From an uncultured Flavobacteriales bacterium (lineage in GTDB: Bacteria; Bacteroidota; Bacteroidia; Flavobacteriales_D; Parvicellaceae), in contig CALKFX010000054.1 in the NCBI GenBank assembly GCA_938084875.1, positions 1 through 23,608 of the forward strand: 23,608 bases of DNA. Reading direction: 5' to 3'. Position numbers and translations under genes: made by a program. Each line of letters begins with the position of its first letter. Positions within the stretch are counted from its first letter, which is position 1. Under the pieces are notes generated by a model. That model was not told where the DNA came from. It searched no databases and worked only from the letters and a program-made list of their open reading frames with translations. Positions 1-10,286 of this stretch are shown piece after piece.

Positions 1-412
1 TGGGAAGTTATTACAAACCAAAAAAGGAAATCCCTTAACTAATTCTATTTTGTATATAGAACTTGCAAGACTATTAAATCTACCAATAATGGGAATTAAT
101 TTACCCAATCATTTTATAGTAGGTTATTTAAATTCTAAAGAAAACCATCAATATCCAAACAATTACAAATTCACAAAAAAAGATGTTAAGTTTTACATAA
201 ATCCCTTTAGCCAAGGAGTTGTTTTAAAGCACGACGATGTTCAAGACTTTATTCAAGAAATTAATGTTATTAATAATGAATATTACTATATACCTTGCCC
301 ATATAGCCATATTACCAAAAGAATTTTAACCAATCTTAATTTTAGCTACAAAAAATCTGATAACGTTCTTTTAAAAAGTGATATTAAAGAAATCATTGCT
401 ATTTATCATTAA
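1..412 (+). CDS. SirB1/transglutaminase-like protein, C-terminal part (5' end cut)
   Basis: The reading frame is open from base 2, so the left edge of the window cuts the gene; about 136 residues are visible. A TTG at position 50 lies inside a conserved block and is not the start. The visible part holds the typical SirB1-family (transglutaminase-like core 2) signature: a GNP motif, then ILYIELARLL, then GINLPNHF, with the His of the NHF motif matching the family's conserved GHF. The residues after it form a short region that is rich in Ile, Asn and Lys and not recognisable to me. Proteins of this family are conserved but poorly characterised; enzymatic activity is not established, so I call only the family. 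The next gene starts 75 bases downstream on the same strand. An alternative would be a TPR-containing SirB1 variant, but no TPR is visible in this fragment. Confidence 0.75.
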   Translation, partial: GKLLQTKKGNPLTNSILYIELARLLNLPIMGINLPNHFIVGYLNSKENHQYPNNYKFTKKDVKFYINPFSQGVVLKHDDVQDFIQEINVINNEYYYIPCPYSHITKRILTNLNFSYKKSDNVLLKSDIKEIIAIYH

Positions 413-486
413 ATTTTAGCAGTTCATCATTAAAATGATAGCAACATTAACAAACATTATATATATTTAATTAAAATAGATTAATA

Positions 487-1047
487 GTGGATTTTGACGG
501 ATCTATAGATAATGTATATAATAATTCCATAAAAGCAATTCAAGATGCTTCTGGAAAACTTCTTCTTACATATTTAGGAGAAATGAAACCAGATACCATA
601 ACCAATCTCAGTGAAAAAGCAGAGTCCAAACTTTTTGAAATTAGCGCTGCTAAAAAAAATATAAAAAATATTTTTAATATTTTAATTGAGGGACTTCAAA
701 ACATCAAAAATCATGGCGAATTTAGTCCACAAAACAATCAGATTTCTTTTTTTCACATGTATGATATAGAAGATTCTTTTATTTGTAATTTCTCCAACTT
801 AATTGATAACAATTATATTGAAAAAATATCTAAAAACATTGATCATTTAAATACACTTGAAAGACCAGAATTAAAAACACTTTATTTAGAAACTTTGACT
901 AATGGACAAATATCTGAAAAAGGAGGAGCAGGCCTGGGTATTATAATTATGGCAATGAAGTCAAAAAATAAAATTGACTATAAAACTTCTTCTATTGACA
1001 GTAATTTATCCATGCTATCATTAAATATTAAGGTTACTAAAGCTTAA
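487..1047 (+). CDS. SiaB-like (DUF6272) GHKL-fold protein
   Basis: A 186-residue protein beginning at a GTG; an in-frame TAA at 472-474 leaves no ATG or TTG further up, so GTG is the best start. It carries an N-box-like stretch around residues 70-77 (GLQNIKNHG) and a glycine-rich G2-like box at residues 146-151 (GGAGLG) followed by a hydrophobic helix. This order, with a short lid and no clear D-box, matches the SiaB/DUF6272 family, single-domain relatives of the anti-sigma-factor kinases that phosphorylate SiaC-type partners. No SiaC-like (DUF1987) or SiaD-like partner is visible nearby. The stop lies 4 bases from the stop of the convergent GH109-like gene. Kinase activity is inferred from the family, not shown. 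A diverged histidine-kinase-like ATPase of other function remains possible. Confidence 0.65.
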   Translation: MDFDGSIDNVYNNSIKAIQDASGKLLLTYLGEMKPDTITNLSEKAESKLFEISAAKKNIKNIFNILIEGLQNIKNHGEFSPQNNQISFFHMYDIEDSFICNFSNLIDNNYIEKISKNIDHLNTLERPELKTLYLETLTNGQISEKGGAGLGIIIMAMKSKNKIDYKTSSIDSNLSMLSLNIKVTKA

Positions 1048-1051
1048 TTTA

Positions 1052-2482
1052 CTACTTCAAATAATAATTTACTTTATCCAATAAATTCCAATTTCCTTTG
1101 GTGAAATCTGGAATTTTTATTGGCTTACTTCCCTTATTTACTGACTTTTTAGACAACTCAACAATCGAAGACCATTCAGCTGCATCGTATACATCTTGAT
1201 CTAATGGAAGTCCATTTCTTAGGCAGTAAATTAATCTATAATCCATTATGTAATCCATTCCCCCATGGCCTCCAATTTCCTTTGCTTTATCTTTAATTTG
1301 TTTGATTACAGAAGGTTCATATTTAGAAAGTGTATCGTTGATTTCCTCCACACTAATTGATCGATGAGCTTTGGGCTCAAAGGCCATAGATTTAACTGGA
1401 TATTTTTGAACAAAGCCATTAGTTCCACTTACAGTAAATAGTCTAGAATAAGGTCTAGGACTGGTTACGTCGTGTTGCAACATTATAGTCTTACCATTGC
1501 GTGTTTTAATTAATGTTGTGTTCATATCTCCCTTTTCAAAACTATCTCCATTCCATTTATTTTCAGGTGCAAAATTTTCTTGTGAATATTTAGTTAATCC
1601 ATATTGATTACTAGACATAGAGACTAAATAAGTCATTTTATCCCCTCTGTGAATGTCTAACAGATGTGCTAATGGCCCCAAACCATGAGTTGGATAAGTA
1701 TTACCATTTGTTTTTTGTAAATTCTTTAATCTCCAATGATTCCAATAGTAGGTATTGCTAAAATTTAAAGCTCGTAAATCGTGAATATAAGCACCCTCTG
1801 CATGGACTAAATCACCAAATAAATTATTTTGAGACATATTCAATACTGTAATTTCAAAAAAATCATACATGCAATTTTCTAATTGAATACAATGTTTTCT
1901 TGTCTTCTCTGCTGTTTTCACCAACTTCCAACAATCTTTTACTGTCATTGCTGCTGGAACTTCGACTGCAACATGTTTGTCATTTTTCATTGCATAAATT
2001 GCTATTGGAGAATGCAATTCCCAATGGGTGCAGACATAAACTAAATCGACATCATTTCTTTGACAAATAACCTTCCAATCCTCTTTACCATAATACTTTA
2101 CTGGTTTTTTATATTGGTAATTTTTAAAATGTTTTTCGTGTGAATTATTTACTTTACTTGAGTCAATATCAGCTATAGCAACTATTTTAACTCCTGGAAT
2201 ATTTGGGAGTCTACCTAATGCAGATTGTCCACGGTTTCCCAGTCCTATTACAGCAATTCTCACTGTATCAATTTTTGGACAGCTTAATGCAAGAGCATGT
2301 TTGTTTTCATCTAAAGTATTATTCCATTTAACAAAAAGAGCATCATAGAAATTATCTTCTAGATAAGGATCTTGTGCATTAAATAAAGAAATATTTAGAC
2401 ACAGTAATAGTACAGCAGAGAATCTAAGAAAAAAGGGTGGAAAATAATTCTTTAAAATATTTATTTTAAAAACATGTAGCAT
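1052..2482 (-). CDS. Secreted Gfo/Idh/MocA family protein, probable GH109 glycosidase
   Basis: A 476-residue protein. The N terminus has a basic stretch, a hydrophobic core (FSAVLLLCLNISLF) and NAQ just before the mature part, consistent with a Sec signal peptide and export from the cytoplasm. A Rossmann nucleotide-binding motif GLGNRG sits at residues 80-85, followed by the acidic end of the second strand (IADID). Further on are EVPAAMT, LENCMYD with a following FFE, and HGLGPLAHLLDIHRGD. These blocks match the GH109 branch of the Gfo/Idh/MocA oxidoreductases, whose founding member is an NAD-dependent alpha-N-acetylgalactosaminidase. The substrate here is not certain; retaining NAD chemistry on an N-acetylhexosaminide is a family inference. 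The start is 45 bases downstream of the acnB stop. Only a weak promoter-like sequence is seen there, so it may be co-transcribed with acnB. Confidence 0.82.
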   Translation of the reverse strand: MLHVFKINILKNYFPPFFLRFSAVLLLCLNISLFNAQDPYLEDNFYDALFVKWNNTLDENKHALALSCPKIDTVRIAVIGLGNRGQSALGRLPNIPGVKIVAIADIDSSKVNNSHEKHFKNYQYKKPVKYYGKEDWKVICQRNDVDLVYVCTHWELHSPIAIYAMKNDKHVAVEVPAAMTVKDCWKLVKTAEKTRKHCIQLENCMYDFFEITVLNMSQNNLFGDLVHAEGAYIHDLRALNFSNTYYWNHWRLKNLQKTNGNTYPTHGLGPLAHLLDIHRGDKMTYLVSMSSNQYGLTKYSQENFAPENKWNGDSFEKGDMNTTLIKTRNGKTIMLQHDVTSPRPYSRLFTVSGTNGFVQKYPVKSMAFEPKAHRSISVEEINDTLSKYEPSVIKQIKDKAKEIGGHGGMDYIMDYRLIYCLRNGLPLDQDVYDAAEWSSIVELSKKSVNKGSKPIKIPDFTKGNWNLLDKVNYYLK

Positions 2483-2527
2483 TGTAACGTAATTTAAAGA
2501 AAAAAATAAAGCTAACAGTCACTAAAT

Positions 2528-5305
<2,778 letters not shown>

Positions 5306-5384
5306 ATTTAAAGACTTTTAATTTTTTTTAAACTTTGGAGATTATAAATTACTCAACAGATTATAATCTAAAAATTTCGGAACA

Positions 5385-5415
5385 CAAATTTACTGAATTT
5401 GAGCGAAGTAACAAA
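5385..5415 (-). promoter_or_regulatory. Promoter of acnB (Bacteroidota primary sigma type)
   Basis: On the minus strand a -33 element TTTG (5412-5415) and a -7 element TAAATTTG (5385-5392) are separated by exactly 19 bases. Both match the consensus known for the primary sigma factor of Bacteroidota (TTTG, about 19 bases, TAnnTTTG). Transcription would begin a few bases after 5385, giving a leader of roughly 70 bases before the acnB ATG. The TTTG at -33 is itself the end of a second TAnnTTTG match (TATCTTTG), so a nested upstream start is possible. Inferred from motif match only. Confidence 0.6.
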
Positions 5416-5466
5416 GATAGTTTGGTCAATATTAAAGAAAAAAATTCTGGATAAAAAAGAGCCGAT

Positions 5467-6162
5467 TTAACGAAGAATATTTATTATTTCTGCTAAGTTG
5501 AAAACTTCTTTCCATGCATTTGTATTATTTGATTTTTGATAAGGATTAAAATATATAGCCTTCATTCCCACCTTTAAAGCACCCTCAATATCTGTATTTA
5601 AATCATCACCTATCATTATAGAGTTCTCTACACTTGCCCTAGCTTTTTCTAAAGCATAGTTAAATATTAAAGGACTTGGCTTCTTTGCTCCTGCCATTTC
5701 AGATGTTACAACTATTTTAAAAAATTTAGATAGCCCAGACTGGTCAATTTTAATATGTTGAACTTCTTGAAAACCATTAGTAATTATATGCAATTGATAA
5801 TTATGCTGAAGCTCGGTAAGTAACTCTATAGTATTTGGAATTAAAATTGTTCTGTAAGGGGAGTTTTTAACGTAATCATCCCCAATTTTAATTGAAAGAT
5901 CTAAATTATAAATACCAAAATATTCAAGGGTTTCTTTAAATCTCTCAAATCTTAAATTTTCTTTACTAAGTTGATTTAACCTATATCTTTCCCAGCATTT
6001 TTCGTTTATTTTTTTGTAAACTTTCACAAATTCTTCAGCTAATGAAATTCCTTTTTGATGCAAATTGTGAGAATGGTATAAATTAATCAATTCATTAAAA
6101 GAGTTGGTTTCAAAGTCCCATAAAGTTCTATCTAAATCAAAGAACAAATGTTTTATATTCAT
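5467..6162 (-). CDS. yjjG: HAD-superfamily YjjG-like 5'-nucleotidase
   Basis: A 231-residue HAD hydrolase. Motif I is FFDLDRTLWDF with Asp9, Asp11 and Thr13; motif II is HIITNGF; motif III is GAKKPSP with the conserved Lys; motif IV is MIGDDLNTD. The pattern DLDxTLWDF and the length fit the YjjG family (noncanonical pyrimidine and purine nucleoside 5'-monophosphatase, house-cleaning or salvage role, cytoplasm). I chose the ATG at 6162 rather than the TTG one codon earlier because it overlaps the upstream stop by one base (TGATG), a common coupled arrangement. The gene ends a five-gene minus-strand run that also contains upp, so a nucleotide-related role suits the context. The precise substrate is not determinable; another small HAD phosphatase is the alternative. 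No clear terminator hairpin follows, only a T-rich stretch. Confidence 0.85.
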   Translation of the reverse strand: MNIKHLFFDLDRTLWDFETNSFNELINLYHSHNLHQKGISLAEEFVKVYKKINEKCWERYRLNQLSKENLRFERFKETLEYFGIYNLDLSIKIGDDYVKNSPYRTILIPNTIELLTELQHNYQLHIITNGFQEVQHIKIDQSGLSKFFKIVVTSEMAGAKKPSPLIFNYALEKARASVENSIMIGDDLNTDIEGALKVGMKAIYFNPYQKSNNTNAWKEVFNLAEIINILR

Positions 6163-6608
6163 CAATTAAAAATAAAGTGATTTATAAAGGTTAAAATAAA
6201 AGAAATTGAAGCAAGAGATATAAAGACTAACCAGTAAGTAAATTTTCTATTTCCATAAAATTTAAGAACCACAAACGTGCCTATTGGAATTGTTAAAAAA
6301 ACTGGTGCTAGTGAGCACAAGATTAAATATCCCAATTTTGAATTTTTTATTTTAATAATAATCCTATTTCTTTTCTTGAAATTTTTTTTGCTCTTTTTTA
6401 GAAAATATCTGTCTTTAGAAGAATTGTTTTTAAAAAAAATAAGTCGTCCAACTAAATAAGAAACGTTGTAACAAAACAATGCGCCGAGGGTAGATGATAA
6501 TAAAATTTCAAGAAAATTTAAGTCTGTAGTAGCCTCTGCAATTGATGCAGCAAATAAAAACTTTACATGTGCTAAAAAAAATACATATACATAGACATCC
6601 CAACTCAT
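6162..6608 (-). CDS. Four-helix integral membrane protein of unknown function
   Basis: A 148-residue protein I do not recognise by name. Four hydrophobic segments are visible at about residues 4-26, 32-60, 92-117 and 123-146. Between helices 2 and 3 is a strongly basic loop (residues 61-90, many Lys and Arg), which by the positive-inside rule would face the cytoplasm. Helix 3 contains a proline-rich stretch (APVFLTIPIGTF) suggestive of a kinked or transport-related helix; this resembles, weakly, small multidrug-export-type proteins, but I would not assign that function. The start overlaps the end of upp by four bases (ATGA) and the stop overlaps the yjjG-like start by one base, so the three genes are probably translated together. 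The coupling suggests a role connected with nucleobase or nucleotide metabolism, but that is inference. Confidence 0.75.
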   Translation of the reverse strand: MSWDVYVYVFFLAHVKFLFAASIAEATTDLNFLEILLSSTLGALFCYNVSYLVGRLIFFKNNSSKDRYFLKKSKKNFKKRNRIIIKIKNSKLGYLILCSLAPVFLTIPIGTFVVLKFYGNRKFTYWLVFISLASISFILTFINHFIFN

Positions 6609-7261
6609 TCATCGTCTTTTTTTCCAAACGCCAAATCTCCAGCATCTCCTAATCCTGGAACAATATAAGACTCACTAGTCATTTTAGAATCAATTGCTCC
6701 TATCCAGAGAGTAGTATTTTCAGGTAAATTTTTGGAAATATATTCAACCCCTTGTTCACTACCAATAACACAAACTAGATGAATTTTTGAAGGAATACCT
6801 TTTTTTAAAAGCGCCTTATAAGCTAAAACCATAGACCGTCCAGTAGCCAACATTGGATCTGAAAGCAGAACAATCTTATCGTTTAAATTAGGACTTGCCA
6901 TATATTGAATCTCCACTTCAAATTCTTCTTTACTAGTGTGTTTTCGGTATGCTGAAATAAAACAATTCTCAGCGTTGTCGTAGTATTTTAATAATCCATT
7001 GTGAAGAGGCAACCCAGCTCTTAGAACTGTAGCCAAAACTAAGTTTTCAGAAGGAACAGAAGTTTTGGAAGTACCAAGGGGGGTTTTAGTCACTTGGGAG
7101 TTCTCTTTTAAAGTTTTACTTATTTCATAAGCAGATATTTCCCCTAAGCGCTCTAGATTCTTTCTAAATCTCATACTGTCTTTTTGGATATTTTCATCTC
7201 TAAGCTCTGATAAAAACTTATTATATAGAGACGAATACTGACTAAAATTATAAACTTTCAT
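6605..7261 (-). CDS. upp: Uracil phosphoribosyltransferase
   Basis: A 218-residue protein that converts uracil and PRPP to UMP in pyrimidine salvage in the cytoplasm. The PRPP-binding loop appears as LSDPMLATGRSM, the family's DPMLATGxS motif. Other family blocks are the VLRAGLPL stretch and the uracil-binding C-terminal part (YIVPGLGDAGDLAFG). The length is close to the usual 208-218 residues. The gene starts 27 bases after the stop of the polysaccharide deacetylase and shares a 4-base overlap with the membrane protein that follows. I see no separate promoter in the 27-base gap, so transcription probably comes from the wecB-like gene upstream. The assignment is secure. Confidence 0.95.
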   Translation of the reverse strand: MKVYNFSQYSSLYNKFLSELRDENIQKDSMRFRKNLERLGEISAYEISKTLKENSQVTKTPLGTSKTSVPSENLVLATVLRAGLPLHNGLLKYYDNAENCFISAYRKHTSKEEFEVEIQYMASPNLNDKIVLLSDPMLATGRSMVLAYKALLKKGIPSKIHLVCVIGSEQGVEYISKNLPENTTLWIGAIDSKMTSESYIVPGLGDAGDLAFGKKDDE

Positions 7262-7288
7262 AGTATGAATTTAACGAACAAAAGTGGA

Positions 7289-8569
7289 TTAATCTAACCA
7301 AGTTGTCTCAAAGACTGATCTCCACCCTTTCCATCTGTCTTGATTACTTAAAGATTCATTATGCCAAACAGCATTAAATGTGCCGTTAACTTTTCTCACT
7401 TCTTGCTTAATTTTAGAAATTAATTTCGATGAATATTCTGGGGTAAATTTTAATTTGTCATTTAAAACACCATCCATATATGCAAATGGAAATATTTTTA
7501 GATCCGTAATACATTCATTCTCTAAATCATAAAAATAAAATGGTGTACAGGTTCCAGCTCTAAAGCCTATTCTATCTGAAAAACCCATGCTATAATCCTG
7601 CTTAATTCCAGCTTTTAATAAAATCTGATAGGATTTTGGAAGGGTGAATTTAAGATAATGGAATCTAGAAATAATTGTTTTACTAGTAATTTTATCCAGT
7701 CTACAAATTTCCATCTTTAACATCTCTAAATTATTAAATGAACTGTAAGATGGGTGAATTCCAGTTAAATGATTCTTGGAAATAGAACGTATTAAATTTA
7801 TTAGAAAAGGATGGTTGTGATCAATGTTCTTATCCATCTTAGCATAATCGCCTAACAAAAAGAAAAAGATTGATTTTAATTGATTTGTTTTTAAAAATTC
7901 AAGAATGTAATCATAGTTATCGTATGGATCTTTAGTTTTTCCAACAAGGAATTCAAGTCTTTGTTTTAACTTATAAAATCTAAAACTAATTAAATCTTTA
8001 AAAAACGAACCTAAGGACCTCGACAAACTCTTGCCCTTAAAAGCATAAGCATTATCAATGTCAAAAGTGGAATACTGATGGAATTTTCTTGGAGAAGTTA
8101 ATTCTACATTAAATTTTGCATTTAATAGACTTAATAGCGAAAAACACCACTGATCAACTATAGGATTCTGCTCTAAATTTAGTTTTACAAGGCTAGAGTT
8201 AGCAGAAATAAATCTATGGTGCTCATCATAATCCTTAGTATGGTACTCTTCCATTCTAGATATAATAAAAAAAATAGAACTTAAAATATCAAAATCGTGA
8301 TCGCCTTTTTTTTGAGGAAAAAAATAGTTTGATTTGTTATTTAGAAAAATATATTTTTTAAAATCCCAGTTGCCATCTTCTAAAAATCCTGATGGCTGTA
8401 TTTGATAATTTTGAAATGGAAGTATTTCATCTGAATAATTAACTATAACTCCGTCTAAATTTGTAGAGTCTTGAGTCCATTTAAATTCAATTTCTAATAA
8501 ATTATTAAAAATAAAATTGAGTACATATTCCAATCTAGAACTTTTTATAGAAGAATATACTGTAATCAT
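7289..8569 (-). CDS. Polysaccharide deacetylase family protein (DUF7033-type N terminus)
   Basis: A 426-residue protein with the Bacteroidota pattern of an N-terminal DUF7033-like region (about residues 1-150) followed by a deacetylase-like fold. YSTFDIDNAYAF corresponds to the NodB motif 1 (TFDxD), and GIHPSYSSFNN corresponds to motif 2, where the usual HxxxH pair is reduced to one clear His followed by Pro. IGFRAGTCTPF with the Arg fits motif 3. Members are linked to extracellular or O-antigen polysaccharide loci; the likely reaction is removal of N- or O-acetyl groups from a sugar, but the altered second motif makes catalytic activity uncertain. Its start overlaps the stop of the epimerase gene by four bases (ATGA), so the two probably act on the same sugar pathway. 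No signal peptide is seen. Confidence 0.78.
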   Translation of the reverse strand: MITVYSSIKSSRLEYVLNFIFNNLLEIEFKWTQDSTNLDGVIVNYSDEILPFQNYQIQPSGFLEDGNWDFKKYIFLNNKSNYFFPQKKGDHDFDILSSIFFIISRMEEYHTKDYDEHHRFISANSSLVKLNLEQNPIVDQWCFSLLSLLNAKFNVELTSPRKFHQYSTFDIDNAYAFKGKSLSRSLGSFFKDLISFRFYKLKQRLEFLVGKTKDPYDNYDYILEFLKTNQLKSIFFFLLGDYAKMDKNIDHNHPFLINLIRSISKNHLTGIHPSYSSFNNLEMLKMEICRLDKITSKTIISRFHYLKFTLPKSYQILLKAGIKQDYSMGFSDRIGFRAGTCTPFYFYDLENECITDLKIFPFAYMDGVLNDKLKFTPEYSSKLISKIKQEVRKVNGTFNAVWHNESLSNQDRWKGWRSVFETTWLD

Positions 8570-9708
8570 GAAAATTGATTAAGCATTTCTTTAGCTATAA
8601 ATGAAGCTGCGTTTCCATTACCAAAGACTTCTGGGAACTTTAAATCTGGATTTGATAAGAATCTTTTTGTAGCTTCCAAAATTATCTTAGAGTTGGTATC
8701 TGAAATAACTGCACTTTTAGTTTCAACAATTTCTACCCACTCTGTTTGAGGTCTTAGAATAATACATGGTTTTTTAAAAAAATAAGCTTCTTTTTGAACT
8801 CCTCCACTATCTGTTATTATTAATTCAGCATTTTTCTCAAGTGCAATCATATCTAGAAAACTAGCTGGGTCAATAATGGTAAGTAAATTAGAATTTTGTA
8901 TTTTATTTAAAATTTTAGAATCTAAAAGCTGCTCCATCATTTTAGAAGTCCTTGGGTGCAAAGGAAGTATGATTTTCAGCTGATGAATTTCGGTAATCTG
9001 TAAAAAAGTAGAAAATAAATCAGTTAATTTTATTTTAGAATCGGTATTGTCATTTCTATGAACTGTTGCTAAAATGAATTTTTCATTTCGCAAATTTAAT
9101 TTTTCTAAAATATCTGAATTTTGATCGCTAAGCTTAGAAAAGTATAGACTATTATCATACATAATATCACCGCAATGGTAAATGTTTGGGTAATCTGCAG
9201 ATGCATTATTTGAATTTTCTTTTGAAAAACCTTCTTTTAGTAGATTGTTAAATCCACTTTTAGTCGGCGAAAAAAGTAATGTGGAAACATGATCACACAA
9301 AATTCTATTTACTTCTTCTGGCATTTTTTTATTAAATGATCTAAGACCAGACTCTATATGGACAATAGGAATATGAAGCTTAGAAGCAGCTATGGCAGTT
9401 GCTAAAGTAGAATTGGTGTCTCCGTAAACAACCACAGCATCCGGAGAATACTCTAGCATTACTTTTTCAATTTTCTCAATCATTAAAGCTGTTTGAGTTC
9501 CATGAGAAGAAGAACCTACTCTTAGATTAATTTGTGGCCTGGGAATTTCTAGTTCTGTAAAGAAAACATCAGACATATTTTTATCATAATGCTGACCAGT
9601 ATGAACTATTATTTCTTCAATGTCCTGAAAGTCGTTTAAAATTACTCTGGATAAAGCTGCAGCTTTTATAATTTGGGGCCTTGCCCCTATTACAGTTATA
9701 ATTCTCAT
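8566..9708 (-). CDS. wecB: UDP-N-acetylglucosamine 2-epimerase family protein (WecB/WbpI-like)
   Basis: A 380-residue non-hydrolysing epimerase with GT-B fold. Motifs in order: GARPQIIKAA near the N terminus, VHTGQHYDKNMSDVFF, YGDTNSTLA, HIESGLRSFNKKMPEE, ATVHRNDN, LPLHPRT, and TDSGGVQKEA with the UDP-binding residues. It would interconvert UDP-GlcNAc and UDP-ManNAc, or act on a modified UDP-sugar. The GARPQ-IKAA start and the SGLRSFNKKMPEE block resemble the WbpI-type enzymes acting on UDP-diacetamido-uronic acids, so the exact substrate is open and the gene symbol is a family label. It starts a five-gene minus-strand run and overlaps the deacetylase by four bases. The 120 bases upstream contain only an imperfect TATATTTA and no partner TTTG at proper distance, so I do not mark a promoter. 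Confidence 0.88.
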   Translation of the reverse strand: MRIITVIGARPQIIKAAALSRVILNDFQDIEEIIVHTGQHYDKNMSDVFFTELEIPRPQINLRVGSSSHGTQTALMIEKIEKVMLEYSPDAVVVYGDTNSTLATAIAASKLHIPIVHIESGLRSFNKKMPEEVNRILCDHVSTLLFSPTKSGFNNLLKEGFSKENSNNASADYPNIYHCGDIMYDNSLYFSKLSDQNSDILEKLNLRNEKFILATVHRNDNTDSKIKLTDLFSTFLQITEIHQLKIILPLHPRTSKMMEQLLDSKILNKIQNSNLLTIIDPASFLDMIALEKNAELIITDSGGVQKEAYFFKKPCIILRPQTEWVEIVETKSAVISDTNSKIILEATKRFLSNPDLKFPEVFGNGNAASFIAKEMLNQFS

Positions 9709-9829
9709 TAAATAAATTAAATTTTCAGGACCATTAAATATAACAAACTTCTATTTACTGAACATATTATACAACTTAACGAATAATTATCTTTTGGGTT
9801 TTACAGTTAAATTTCATGATTTATTCTGC

Positions 9830-9856
9830 AAAAAAAAAGAGCTGTTACAGCTCTTT
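9830..9856 (-). terminator. Rho-independent terminator after rpsT
   Basis: A perfect 9-base-pair inverted repeat (9836-9844 with 9848-9856, three-base loop) is followed on the minus strand by a run of nine T (complement of the A run 9830-9838, part of which pairs with the stem). It lies 21 bases past the rpsT stop and separates the tRNA-rpsT unit from the wecB-like run. Confidence 0.88.
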
Positions 9857-9877
9857 AAATATTTTATGAATTACTTT

Positions 9878-10129
9878 TTATAAAGCGTTAACTTTTTTAG
9901 TAAGCTTTGATTTGAGGTTGGAAGCTTTATTTTTATGAATAATATTTTTCTTCACTAACTTATCTATCATAGAAGATACAAATACTAAAAGAGAGCTAGC
10001 TTCTTTTTTATCAGTAGTTTCTCTAAGCTTCTGAATAGCTGTTCTAGCAGACTTATGCTGGTACTTATTTCTCAACGTCTTATCTTTATTAGACCTAATT
10101 CTTTTTATTGCAGATTTATGGTTTGCCAT
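9878..10129 (-). CDS. rpsT: 30S ribosomal protein S20
   Basis: An 83-residue, Lys/Arg-rich protein with the typical S20 opening (MANHKSAIKRIR followed by NKxKTLRNK) and the helical body that binds 16S rRNA in the small subunit. The length matches the family. It starts 15 bases after the 3' end of tRNA-Glu on the same strand and is followed by a strong terminator, so tRNA-Glu and rpsT appear to form one transcription unit driven by the promoter at 10236-10265. The 15-base gap has no Shine-Dalgarno sequence and is T- and A-rich, as usual in this phylum. The ATG start is unambiguous. Confidence 0.97.
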   Translation of the reverse strand: MANHKSAIKRIRSNKDKTLRNKYQHKSARTAIQKLRETTDKKEASSLLVFVSSMIDKLVKKNIIHKNKASNLKSKLTKKVNAL

Positions 10130-10144
10130 ATTATTTTATTTTAG

Positions 10145-10216
10145 TAGCCCGTAGGGGAATCGAACCCCTGTTTCCAGGATGAAAACCTGGCGTCCTAACC
10201 CCTAGACGAACGGGCC
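10145..10216 (-). tRNA. tRNA-Glu (anticodon UUC)
   Basis: Read on the minus strand, the 72-base sequence folds as a full cloverleaf. The acceptor stem pairs GGCCCGT with ACGGGCT (first pair G-U), the anticodon stem is CCAGG/CCTGG around a loop with anticodon TTC, and the T arm is AGGGG-TTCGATT-CCCCT. The discriminator base is A, and the CCA end is not encoded (CTA follows). It is transcribed from a close promoter and reads into rpsT. Confidence 0.97.
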
Positions 10217-10235
10217 ATTTTCATTAAATGGAGCG

Positions 10236-10265
10236 CAAATTTAGTTTTTTTTTTAGTTAGGCAAA
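10236..10265 (-). promoter_or_regulatory. Promoter of the tRNA-Glu / rpsT unit
   Basis: On the minus strand, TTTG (10262-10265) and TAAATTTG (10236-10243) are 18 bases apart, both perfect matches to the Bacteroidota -33/-7 consensus. The spacer holds a run of A. The predicted transcription start lies about 13 bases before the tRNA 5' end at 10216, giving a short leader for RNase P to remove. Motif match plus position; not proven. Confidence 0.65.
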
Positions 10266-10286
10266 AAAAAATCAAATTAAATAAAT

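Noticed and set aside
50..52. TTG as start of the first gene
   Set aside because: The frame is open to the left edge, and the conserved GNP-ILYIELA block spans this codon, so the gene is simply cut by the window.
430..455. Hairpin after the SirB1-like gene (ATCATT/AATGAT)
   Set aside because: The stem is short and AT-rich, with an almost absent loop and no T run, so a terminator is not supported.
2483..2527. Promoter for the GH109-like gene (TTTG, 22 bases, TAGCTTTA)
   Set aside because: The spacer is long and the -7 element has a mismatch; read-through from acnB is at least as likely.
5306..5466. Terminator or small RNA between the yjjG-like gene and acnB
   Set aside because: There is only a T-rich stretch without a stem; the region is explained by the acnB promoter and leader.
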